A stretch of 64,000 bases of DNA from an uncultured Clostridia bacterium (lineage in GTDB: Bacteria; Bacillota; Clostridia; TANB77; CAG-508), in assembly GCA_948678575.1 (NCBI GenBank), contig CAPPGO010000007.1, forward strand, positions 19,208 to 83,207. Direction: 5' to 3'. Shown in pieces: positions 17,721-25,641 of the stretch; position 1 is the stretch's first letter, and every line of letters starts with the position of its first letter. The position numbers were made by a program, and so were the translations under genes. Below the pieces are notes generated by a model. It saw only the letters and a program-made list of their open reading frames with translations, was not told the origin of the DNA and did not search any database.

Positions 17721-18740
17721 TTAGAATTGTTTTAAAAATCTAACATCGTTTTCAAATAATAAACGCATATCAGATATTCCAAATTTTGCCATTGCAATTC
17801 TCTCAACACCAAATCCAAATGCAAATCCTGAATAAACATTAGGATCAATTCCACAATTTTCTAATACTTTTGGATGAACCATTCCACAACCTAAAAGTTC
17901 AATCCATCCTTCATTTTTACAAACTCTACAACCTTTTCCACCACAAACGAAACATGATACATCAGCTTCGGCTGATGGCTCTGTATATGGGAAATGATGT
18001 GGTCTAAATCTTATTTTAGTATTTGGACCTAAGCAATTTTTAACAAACATTTCAAGAGTACCTTTTAAATCTGTCATTGTTATATTTTTATCAACAACTA
18101 ATCCTTCTATTTGATGGAACAATGGTGAATGCGTTGCATCTACTGTATCAGAACGATACACTGCACCAGGGCAAATTATTTTAATTGGTGGTTTTTGATT
18201 TTCCATTGTTCTAATTTGTACAGATGAAGTTTGTGTTCTTAAAATAACATCATCTGTAACATAGAAAGTATCTTGTAAATCTCTTGCTGGATGATCTATT
18301 GGAGTATTTAATTGGTCGAAAACATAATAAGTTCTTTCAATTTCTGGACCATCTGCAATAGAATACCCCATTCCTAAGAATATTTCTTTAACATCTTCTA
18401 TAACTTGTGTGATTGGATGAACTGAACCAAGTTGAATATTTTTACTTGGCATTGTTACATCTATTTTTTCTTTCTCTAATTTTTGCTCCAAAGCTTTTGA
18501 TTTCATAACTTTTTCAGCATTTTCAATAGATTTTTCTAATTCATCTCTAACTTGGTTTACCATACTTCCTATTTTAGGTCTTTCTTCTGCTGATAATCCT
18601 CCCAAACCTTTTAATATAGAAGTAAGTTCTCCCTTTTTACCAAGATATTTTACTTTTAACTCTTGTAATTCTTGCAAAGTTGTGATTGACTCAATCTTTT
18701 GTTTTGCTACTTTTTTGATCATTTCAATTTTTTCTTTCAT
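17721..18740 (-). CDS. pheS: Phenylalanine-tRNA ligase alpha subunit
   Basis: 339 aa with an N-terminal coiled coil and class II catalytic core: motif 2 region FHQIEGLVVD, RFRPHHFPYTEPSAE, and motif 3 GFGVERIAM. It has the Cys cluster CFVCGGKGCRVC common in PheS of Gram-positives. It charges tRNA-Phe together with PheT. The T-box leader upstream controls it by the charging state of tRNA-Phe. Confidence 0.97.
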   Translation of the reverse strand: MKEKIEMIKKVAKQKIESITTLQELQELKVKYLGKKGELTSILKGLGGLSAEERPKIGSMVNQVRDELEKSIENAEKVMKSKALEQKLEKEKIDVTMPSKNIQLGSVHPITQVIEDVKEIFLGMGYSIADGPEIERTYYVFDQLNTPIDHPARDLQDTFYVTDDVILRTQTSSVQIRTMENQKPPIKIICPGAVYRSDTVDATHSPLFHQIEGLVVDKNITMTDLKGTLEMFVKNCLGPNTKIRFRPHHFPYTEPSAEADVSCFVCGGKGCRVCKNEGWIELLGCGMVHPKVLENCGIDPNVYSGFAFGFGVERIAMAKFGISDMRLLFENDVRFLKQF

Positions 18741-18765
18741 ACAACTCTCTCCTTCTTTCTAATAC

Positions 18766-19008
18766 AAAAAGCACCTCGTCATAGGACGAAGTGCTCGTGG
18801 TACCACCTAATTTTATTATTAACACTAATAATCTTTAAAGTTATAACGGAACTACCGTTTATGCCTACTACTAATTCAACATAAAAACCTCAAAAGTGAA
18901 ATTTCAGTAATGTATATATAAATAAGTTCTCAGCTTATACTTATTTTCTCTTTAATATATTTTTTAATTACCTACTTTGCTTTTTCAAACGGTTAAACTA
19001 TTTACAAT
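18766..19008 (-). promoter_or_regulatory. T-box riboswitch of pheST (Phe specifier)
   Basis: On the minus strand the T-box core AGGTGGTACCACG (about 18796-18808) is followed by a terminator with arms AGCACTTCGTC/GACGAGGTGCT and a T run (18766-18794). Stem I elements such as AGAGA lie upstream, and GAAATTTCAC offers a UUC specifier. Uncharged tRNA-Phe should stabilise the antiterminator and turn on pheS. The 5' limit is approximate. Confidence 0.92.
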
Positions 19009-19014
19009 ATGTAT

Positions 19015-19043
19015 AATATAACACATTTTTCAATTAATTTCAA
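19015..19043 (-). promoter_or_regulatory. Promoter of the pheST T-box leader
   Basis: Minus-strand TTGAAA (19038-19043), a 17-nt spacer and TATATT (19015-19020), directly after the stop of the small gene upstream. Confidence 0.6.
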
Positions 19044-19045
19044 GC

Positions 19046-19204
19046 CTATTTTTCTAAATCTTCTTGTTTATCTTCAATTTGCTTCTCATTAGTTTTTACT
19101 TTATAAGAATCTGCTCTTTCTTGCAGTACTCTTATTGCCGCTTGATATTCTGGTAAATTTAAAACTCTATTTTTAGTTTGTGCTACATCATCAAAAAAAC
19201 TCAT
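19046..19204 (-). CDS. Small unknown protein, 52 aa
   Basis: Encodes 52 aa beginning MSFFDDVAQTKNRVLNLPEY and ending in a charged Glu/Lys-rich tail; fully soluble and helical. ATG has AAAGGGG upstream. It follows the 294-aa coiled-coil gene by 6 bp and is the last of a three-gene group (47 aa, 294 aa, 52 aa). I do not recognise it; the tight spacing and good RBS argue that it is real. Confidence 0.65.
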   Translation of the reverse strand: MSFFDDVAQTKNRVLNLPEYQAAIRVLQERADSYKVKTNEKQIEDKQEDLEK

Positions 19205-19210
19205 TAATCA

Positions 19211-20095
19211 TTACCCCTTTACATTAGCCAATTCATTATTCACAAAATCTTCAATTCTTCCATTTAATGGTTCTATAATTGTTTTTATAATTATTTTTGG
19301 TGTATTAAATTTACTTACGAAAAATCTAGTTATTCTTGAAAATGTTTTTGGCTTTTTAATTGTTGTTGTAACCCATTTTTCTCCAACTTCCATTGCATCT
19401 AAAAGGTTTTGTTTTTTTCTTTCATTTATTCTTTTGATTTCATCATTTATTAAGAATATTTCCTTTTCTACCTTAGCAATTCTATCTTTGTTTTGGGTTT
19501 CTTCCTCTTTGGTTTTTTCAATTCTAGCAGATAGTTGTTCATCAATTTCAAATTCTATATCTTGTGCATCTTTTGCTTTTGAAATAAGAGTTGCATCTAT
19601 TTCATTTTGCTTTTTCTTATTTCCTAATTTTTCTATCATATTTTTAAATGCTGTTGAAATATTCCTTTTTACTTTATCATTATCTTTTTGCATCTTTTTT
19701 TCTTCTTCTTTTTTTATTAAATATTCATCTTTAACAATAGATCCTAATAAATGTGATTCTAATTCAACTTTTCTTAAAATAAGTTGCTCTATTTTACCAT
19801 CATAAAATTCACTTAGTTCTACCAAAGCTGCTTCATAATTAGTAAGCGTATCTAAGATAGCTGCCTTAGTTATATCATAATTTTTTGAATTTTCATTAAA
19901 TTTAGGATTTATATTTTTTATTCCAACTGTAATTGCATTCATTTGAGAATTTACTTTTTGATTTATAGTTTCAGAAGTTATTTTATCTGTTAATGCACGA
20001 TTTACCATTGCATCTATACTAATTCCTTCACTAGTTCTTTCATAAACTCCTTTTAAAGCCATTGCAACATACGCATCATTTTCAACTTTATCCAT
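19211..20095 (-). CDS. Unknown coiled-coil protein, 294 aa
   Basis: 294 aa, no signal peptide or membrane segment. Strong coiled-coil tendency at about 100-235 with many Glu and Lys, and a basic, aromatic C-terminal part (about 240-270, KPKTFSRITRFFVSKF). AAGGGGG stands before ATG. It lies between two tiny genes in one transcript. No enzyme motif is visible and no function can be given. Confidence 0.75.
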   Translation of the reverse strand: MDKVENDAYVAMALKGVYERTSEGISIDAMVNRALTDKITSETINQKVNSQMNAITVGIKNINPKFNENSKNYDITKAAILDTLTNYEAALVELSEFYDGKIEQLILRKVELESHLLGSIVKDEYLIKKEEEKKMQKDNDKVKRNISTAFKNMIEKLGNKKKQNEIDATLISKAKDAQDIEFEIDEQLSARIEKTKEEETQNKDRIAKVEKEIFLINDEIKRINERKKQNLLDAMEVGEKWVTTTIKKPKTFSRITRFFVSKFNTPKIIIKTIIEPLNGRIEDFVNNELANVKG

Positions 20096-20118
20096 AGATA
20101 TCGCCCCCTTACATATGT

Positions 20119-20262
20119 TTATTTTTTTGCTATTTTTTTACCTTGTTCAAAATCTTTTGCTTTTTCTGCTTCTACCTTTTTAAGGAGATTTTCAACTTCT
20201 TCACTTGACATATAATCTAAATTATATATTTTTCCATCATATACAACTGTTCCAAGCTTCAT
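20119..20262 (-). CDS. Small unknown protein, 47 aa
   Basis: 47 aa starting MKLGTVVYDGKIYNLDYM, then a Lys/Glu-rich helix. TAGGAGAG lies 7 nt before ATG. It is the first gene of the three-gene group ending at 19046. The N-terminal beta hairpin plus helix is all that can be said. Confidence 0.6.
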   Translation of the reverse strand: MKLGTVVYDGKIYNLDYMSSEEVENLLKKVEAEKAKDFEQGKKIAKK

Positions 20263-20328
20263 ATTTTCTCTCCTAATTCTTTTTTATTATCATATATTTT
20301 TACTATTTAAAAGTCAATATCTTTTCGA

Positions 20329-21306
20329 TTAATATTCTATACTTTTTGCTTTTCCACCATTTGTTTTTACTCTATACATTTGATATATTTTAGATTCGTT
20401 TTTGCTTGCATCTAAATAATAAATTGTATCATCTATAACATTAATTTTAGTATTGTTTGTTGAAATATCTACTATCTCTTTATAATTTCCACCATTTAAG
20501 TTTATACTAGCAATCTTTTTAGATTCTTTATCAAAGAAATATATTTTATTTTTTGTAATATTAAACGTTGATGAATTAACGTACTCTGAAACAATGCTTG
20601 TATCTGTTCCATCATCTTTAACTTTATATAATTTTTTGTCATCTTCATTAAAATAATAAATATAACTATCTTTTATTTGGAAATTATTTACAGTAGCATC
20701 TAAGTCAATTTTGTTAAGTTCTGCACCTTCTGTATTCATTTTGTACATAATTCCAGATTTATTTGAAAAGTATATTTTTCCATCTATTACTTCAAAATCA
20801 GAAATATCACTAGCAGTAATAATTCTCTCTTCACTTCCATCTAATTTCATTTTTGCAATTCCATCTTGCAATTCATTTGTAGCATAATATATATAATTAT
20901 CTAAAACATAAATTTTACTAATTGAAGTTTTTACTGCCTTAATTGTTTTCAATTCGTTTCCATTAGTTTTTACTTTTTTTATAGCAATATTACTTGTATC
21001 ACCAACACTTAAAAAATATACATCATCACCAACTACATTTATTCCGTACGCTGTTTCATTAGTAATTTGGAATTCCTCAAAGCCTTTTACTTTAACTATT
21101 CCTTCCTCATATTTGTTATAAAAAACTGCACTATCTCCACTAGCTGCAAGTCCCATATTTGATAAATTTCCTAGCTCTCCATTTATTTTTCTTTTTCCAA
21201 ATATTGCAATCATTGTTATAACAATAGACACAATTAAAATTACAGCAATAATTATTGCTATTATTTTCTTTTTACTTAAACTAAAAGTTTTCTTTGTTTC
21301 TTCCAT
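20329..21306 (-). CDS. Membrane-anchored beta-propeller-like protein (DUF5050 type)
   Basis: About 325 aa. A Lys-rich start and one membrane segment (about 15-38) are followed by repeated blades such as IYYLDAS, YYFNEDDKKLYKVKDDG and YFFDKESKKIASINLNGG, as in DUF5050/YncE-like propellers. I start at ATG 21306 with AAAGGA 9 nt upstream; a TTG 6 codons earlier is less likely. The domain should be outside the cell. It is cotranscribed with the 724-aa membrane-anchored protein upstream. Confidence 0.8.
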   Translation of the reverse strand: MEETKKTFSLSKKKIIAIIIAVILIVSIVITMIAIFGKRKINGELGNLSNMGLAASGDSAVFYNKYEEGIVKVKGFEEFQITNETAYGINVVGDDVYFLSVGDTSNIAIKKVKTNGNELKTIKAVKTSISKIYVLDNYIYYATNELQDGIAKMKLDGSEERIITASDISDFEVIDGKIYFSNKSGIMYKMNTEGAELNKIDLDATVNNFQIKDSYIYYFNEDDKKLYKVKDDGTDTSIVSEYVNSSTFNITKNKIYFFDKESKKIASINLNGGNYKEIVDISTNNTKINVIDDTIYYLDASKNESKIYQMYRVKTNGGKAKSIEY

Positions 21307-21325
21307 TTTTTCTAATCCTTTCAAA

Positions 21326-23500
21326 TTATTCTTCTGTAAGCATAAAATCTTTATCTATGAAAAATGTATAATCTGCAACTTTTACTTTTGCTCTTTCTTC
21401 ACTAATTTCTACTTCTACTTTATTACCATCTAATTCTTTTGGTAATAATTCTAAATTTAAAATAGAAAATTCTTCTTCATGTTCTTCTGCATCAGCCATC
21501 ATCTCTTCAATTTTACTAATTAAAATGTCTCTTGCATCTCTTTTACTGATTGGCAATGGTTCTTCTTGTCCATTTTCTTCTGATGGTTGATTATCATTTA
21601 CTGGATTTTCTTCAACTGATGCCTCATTTTCTACTGGTTGTTCTTCTAAATCTGCTCTTCCCTCAGTAGTTTCTTCTTCAACTGGTTCAGCTTCTCCTTC
21701 GTTTTCTGGCTCTCTTATGGGTTGTTCAACAAGTCCACTTAAAGAATTATTATCTATAAAATTCATATTTACTATTTTTTCTGAATACAAATCCATTAAT
21801 TTCATAACTATTGTAGAATATAAATTAGTAGCTTCTTCGTCTGAAAGTGTATCTACAAAAATAGTATTTTCTTCATTTAACTCTTCTGTAATTGTTGGTG
21901 TTTTAAAGTCAATTGTATTTTTTAAATTAATTTTAAAATCACTTTCATTATCATTATATTTTATAATTACATCATTTGAATATTTTTTTGAAGTTTTAGT
22001 TCCTTGTGTTGTAATATCTAATTTTAATTTAGCTATAACTTTCTTTTCTTCTATACTATTTAAAGTAATATCAAACTTTGTTTGCATATCTGTATTATTT
22101 CTTTTTATTTCAAAAGATGTTCCTACATTCTTGTTTACTTTTTTTCCATTTTCATCAGTTTCTTCAACGTCTTGTAAAAATGTAACTTTTATTTTATCTT
22201 GTTCAGGATATTCAACATCAAGATCTGCATTTTGTGGAAGTTCTGCAACTATTTTTATAGTTTTCTTTTCTTCACCTTCTACATTTTTCACATATACTGT
22301 AATTTTTAATTCATCAGTGCTAATTAAAGTATCATAGTCTCGATTTATTTTACTTTGAAGTTCTTCTACTGTCATATCTAATTTTTGATTTAGTAAAATT
22401 GCTCCTAGTATTTGTGATAAAATATTATCATATTCTTCTTCTGTTTCAGTTTCTTCAATATCTGTATCTGCTTCTACTGGTGGTATTGTCATCATTTCAT
22501 TACTTTCAAGTAATTCACCTGTGTCTGGCTCATTAAGCACTTGCAAATCTTCATTACCTACTATTTGTGTAGTTTGATGTTCTTCTGTTTCTCCACCAAT
22601 TGGTTGAATATTAATTGGATTAGGTTTTTGTACTGGTTCTTCTGTAAGTTCAGTTCCTTCACCAGTAGTTATTTTGTTTAAAAGTTCTTCATCATCTCTT
22701 AGCTTTTCTAAAAGTTCTTTTGTAAGATTAGCATAATTTTGTCCACTTAAAGTTAAAGTATATGCATCTGTATTTATAACTTCTGAATTTATTGTAATTG
22801 GTGATGCTTCTGTTAATGTTACAGCTTCTTCTGGCACCTTTTCTAAAATTAAAGACATATATTCATTTGCCTTTTTAGTTTTAAATTCTTCATCAAAATT
22901 AATTTGATTATGTGCAAACTTGTCCATCTCTCTATCAGCAAAATCAGCATCCAAATCTGTTTCAAAAGTTGTTGTTCTATTTATTGATTCTGATAGCTTA
23001 TTTTTTGAAGTAGCAATATATTTATCTAAAACTTCATTAGAACCTATCGCCACATTATCTTTTGTACCAATAAATTTTAAATCCAAAAAATCATTTGATG
23101 AGTAAGTAATATTTGCATCAACTACTGATTGTTCTTTTGTTTTATCAGATTTTGTATCTAAAACGAATTCAAATTTACTCACGTCTACATTTTCAGTAAA
23201 GTCTGTTTTCTTATTAGTAGTAAAATTAGCTGTCGTAGAAGTTTCATAATTTTCTTTATTTAATTTTTCTAAAATAGTATAATAAATTTCTGTATCTGCA
23301 ATTTCAGCAATATTGGTTTGTGCAATATGTTTAAAAAACATTTCCCTTGGTGATACCCTCATATTTGTATACCAATAATATGCTCCACACATTCCAACTA
23401 AAACTATAAGCAATAAGAAAAATAACACTAAAATAATGCTTTTTCCTCTACGCTTTTGAGGCATGTGCTTATTGATTATTATATCATCTACTGGGCTCAT
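21326..23500 (-). CDS. Large membrane-anchored extracytoplasmic protein, unknown function
   Basis: 724 aa. A basic N-terminus (QKRRGKS) and one membrane segment (about 22-44) are followed by a long extracellular part with two acidic, Pro/Thr/Glu-rich linkers (about 300-350 and 590-650). No catalytic motif or cell-wall anchor is seen. GGAGG precedes ATG. It is followed by the propeller protein; the two may form a surface complex (inference). It resembles DUF6583-type proteins in layout, but I cannot confirm this. Confidence 0.75.
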   Translation of the reverse strand: MSPVDDIIINKHMPQKRRGKSIILVLFFLLLIVLVGMCGAYYWYTNMRVSPREMFFKHIAQTNIAEIADTEIYYTILEKLNKENYETSTTANFTTNKKTDFTENVDVSKFEFVLDTKSDKTKEQSVVDANITYSSNDFLDLKFIGTKDNVAIGSNEVLDKYIATSKNKLSESINRTTTFETDLDADFADREMDKFAHNQINFDEEFKTKKANEYMSLILEKVPEEAVTLTEASPITINSEVINTDAYTLTLSGQNYANLTKELLEKLRDDEELLNKITTGEGTELTEEPVQKPNPINIQPIGGETEEHQTTQIVGNEDLQVLNEPDTGELLESNEMMTIPPVEADTDIEETETEEEYDNILSQILGAILLNQKLDMTVEELQSKINRDYDTLISTDELKITVYVKNVEGEEKKTIKIVAELPQNADLDVEYPEQDKIKVTFLQDVEETDENGKKVNKNVGTSFEIKRNNTDMQTKFDITLNSIEEKKVIAKLKLDITTQGTKTSKKYSNDVIIKYNDNESDFKINLKNTIDFKTPTITEELNEENTIFVDTLSDEEATNLYSTIVMKLMDLYSEKIVNMNFIDNNSLSGLVEQPIREPENEGEAEPVEEETTEGRADLEEQPVENEASVEENPVNDNQPSEENGQEEPLPISKRDARDILISKIEEMMADAEEHEEEFSILNLELLPKELDGNKVEVEISEERAKVKVADYTFFIDKDFMLTEE

Positions 23501-23580
23501 TTTATTTCCTCCAATTTAGCTTAGCTATTTTTATTATTATATATATAAATGGTAAAAATAACAATATTTTTTATTAAATA

Positions 23581-23604
23581 AAACCACTTTTTTTAAAGTG
23601 GTTT
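23581..23604 (-). terminator. Terminator overlapping the end of the MATE gene
   Basis: AAACCACTTT and AAAGTGGTTT with loop TTTT. The stop codon of the MATE gene lies inside the stem. Confidence 0.8.
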
Positions 23605-24951
23605 TACAGATATTTGTTTACTTATTGATTTTTTATATAGAACTATTGCAACAATCGCAGTTATAATTTCTGCAATCGAATATGCCCACCAAACAACATT
23701 TAATCCAAAACTATCTTTAAATATTAAAATTATTGGTATAGCAATTACTATTTTTCTTAATAAACTTATTATTAAACTATACGAAGCTTTTTCGAAGCTT
23801 TGAAATACAGCTGATAAAACTGTACTAGTTGCTTGGAAAATAAATCCTATTGCTAAAATTCTAAAAGCTACAATTCCAATTTGTAGAGTTTCATTTGAAA
23901 CACCAAACCAACCTATCATAACTTTTGGTAGTAACATAAATAACAACATTCCAATAATACTAATTGCTAATGCTAACTTATAAAAATAATGTATTATATC
24001 TTTAATTTTATCTTGTTTTTTAGCACCTATTGAATATCCTAACATTGGCATCATACCATAATCAAAACCATGAATTATTATAAATACAAATTTTTCTACC
24101 TTAACATATATTCCCCAAACAGATACTGCTGTTTCTGATATACCTATTAAAATTTTATTTAATAACAATATAATAAATGAGCTTAGTGCTTCCATTAACA
24201 TTGTTGGAATACCTACATAAAGAATTGATTTCATTGTTTCAAAGTCTGCTTTCATTTGTTTAAAAATTGAAGTATTTACAATCTTATTTTTTAATATTAA
24301 AAAAATTCCAATTAACATTCCACTAATTTGACCAATGACAGTAGCAATTGCTGCTCCTTGTATTCCTAGTTTAGGAGCTCCTAAAAATCCATATATTAAA
24401 ATAGGATCTAGAACTAAATTTATAATTGCACCAGACATCTGCAAAATCATACTTTCCTTTGTCTTTCCATAAGCTTCTAAAACTTTTTCAAATAAAATTT
24501 CAAAAAGAATACCAACAGATAAAACTGATGTTATTTTTAAATACACAACACCTAAATTTATTAATTCAGTATCCTTTGTGAAAAACTTTAAAAACGATTC
24601 TGTTCCAAATAGTGCTAATACGGCTACAATTATCCACGCAAGAGCACTCAAAATTATTCCGTTTACAATAATTTTATTTGACTTTTCCTTATTCTTTTCA
24701 CCTATTGATTTTGAAAGAACAACATTTAATCCTATTGCTATTCCTAAGCCTAAGGCTGTTATTATATTTTGAATAGGATATGACAATGAAATTGCATTTA
24801 ATGCACTTTCTCCTAAATTTGATACAAATATTGTATCAACAATTCCATATAATGCTAGTGATATCATTGATATAACCATTGGGATAGATATTTCCCATGC
24901 GGCTTTTTTTATATCCATTGTTTCAACATATTCTTCAATACTTTTCTTCAT
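23593..24951 (-). CDS. MATE family efflux transporter
   Basis: 452 aa, 12 hydrophobic segments in two similar halves, the MATE layout and length. Typical patterns are IPMVISMISLALYGIVDTIFV near residue 20 and GFDYGMMPMLGYSIGAKKQ near 300. It should export cationic drugs or metabolites by Na+ or H+ antiport; the substrate cannot be told. AAAGGG precedes ATG. It is a single-gene unit with its own terminator. Confidence 0.9.
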   Translation of the reverse strand: MKKSIEEYVETMDIKKAAWEISIPMVISMISLALYGIVDTIFVSNLGESALNAISLSYPIQNIITALGLGIAIGLNVVLSKSIGEKNKEKSNKIIVNGIILSALAWIIVAVLALFGTESFLKFFTKDTELINLGVVYLKITSVLSVGILFEILFEKVLEAYGKTKESMILQMSGAIINLVLDPILIYGFLGAPKLGIQGAAIATVIGQISGMLIGIFLILKNKIVNTSIFKQMKADFETMKSILYVGIPTMLMEALSSFIILLLNKILIGISETAVSVWGIYVKVEKFVFIIIHGFDYGMMPMLGYSIGAKKQDKIKDIIHYFYKLALAISIIGMLLFMLLPKVMIGWFGVSNETLQIGIVAFRILAIGFIFQATSTVLSAVFQSFEKASYSLIISLLRKIVIAIPIILIFKDSFGLNVVWWAYSIAEIITAIVAIVLYKKSISKQISVKPL

Positions 24952-25033
24952 TTTATAATCCCTTTCGACAATAGTTTTTATATTTTATCACTTTTTTATA
25001 TAAATGTCTATTGTTTGCTTTTCAAAAACAAAA

Positions 25034-25064
25034 AAATAGATGGCTATGTAATAACCATCTATTT
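25034..25064 (-). terminator. Terminator of hsp20
   Basis: AAATAGATGG and CCATCTATTT with an 11-nt loop, minus-strand T run, starting 7 nt below the hsp20 stop. Confidence 0.85.
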
Positions 25065-25070
25065 ATCTTT

Positions 25071-25493
25071 CTAATCTCCAATTTGAATATATTTCTTTTC
25101 TTGAACTTGTTTTTGAACTTCTTTTGGAAATGTTATTGATAATATTCCGTTTTTGAAATTTGCTTTTATATCTTCTTCTTTCACATCTTCTCCGACAAAA
25201 AAGCTTCTTGAACAAATTCCAGAAAATCTTTCTCTTTTTAGATATTTAGCTTTCTTTGTTTCATTGTCTTCATTTTTTGTAGCTGTTACAGTTAAATATC
25301 CATCATTTAATTCTAACTGAATATTCTCTTTATCATATCCTGGAACATCAATTTCTAATAAATAATTTCCATCTACTTCTTGGACATCTGTTTTCATTAA
25401 TTTACTTACTCTCTCACTTTCACTAAAAAATGGATCATTGAAAACTTCATCAAAAATATTAAATCCATTGTCTCTTCTTGGTACTAACATCAT
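25071..25493 (-). CDS. Small heat-shock protein Hsp20
   Basis: 140 aa. An alpha-crystallin domain at about 35-130 with YLLEIDVPGYDKENIQLEL, GYLTVTATK, the RSF segment and GILSITFPK. It holds unfolded proteins in oligomers without ATP. AGGAGG stands 9 nt before ATG. A degenerate CIRCE site overlaps its -35 box about 110 bp upstream, so control by HrcA is likely. Confidence 0.93.
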   Translation of the reverse strand: MMLVPRRDNGFNIFDEVFNDPFFSESERVSKLMKTDVQEVDGNYLLEIDVPGYDKENIQLELNDGYLTVTATKNEDNETKKAKYLKRERFSGICSRSFFVGEDVKEEDIKANFKNGILSITFPKEVQKQVQEKKYIQIGD

Positions 25494-25585
25494 AACGCAT
25501 ATCCTCCTTAAAATAATATTTTTGTGTCACTTTTTGCAGTAGCACATGTTAGGTTCTTTATATACTATTTCCTAACTTCAATACT

Positions 25586-25613
25586 ATTATACATCTATTT
25601 TTAGCAAAGTCAA
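25586..25613 (-). promoter_or_regulatory. Promoter of hsp20
   Basis: Minus-strand TTGACT (25608-25613), a 16-nt spacer and TATAAT (25586-25591). The -35 box lies inside the CIRCE-like repeat. Confidence 0.75.
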
Positions 25614-25627
25614 TAGTAGAGTGCTAA
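25601..25627 (-). promoter_or_regulatory. CIRCE-like HrcA operator
   Basis: Minus-strand TTAGCACTC, 9-nt spacer, CTTTGCTAA. The first half is a perfect CIRCE half-site; the second matches GAGTGCTAA in the last six positions. Spacing is exactly that of CIRCE, and the site covers the -35 box. Confidence 0.75.
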
Positions 25628-25641
25628 TTTTTTAAATTTTT

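Noticed and set aside
21717..22337. 206-aa plus-strand frame rich in Phe and Ser
   Set aside because: Antisense of the acidic, Lys-rich 724-aa protein; typical shadow composition in AT-rich DNA.
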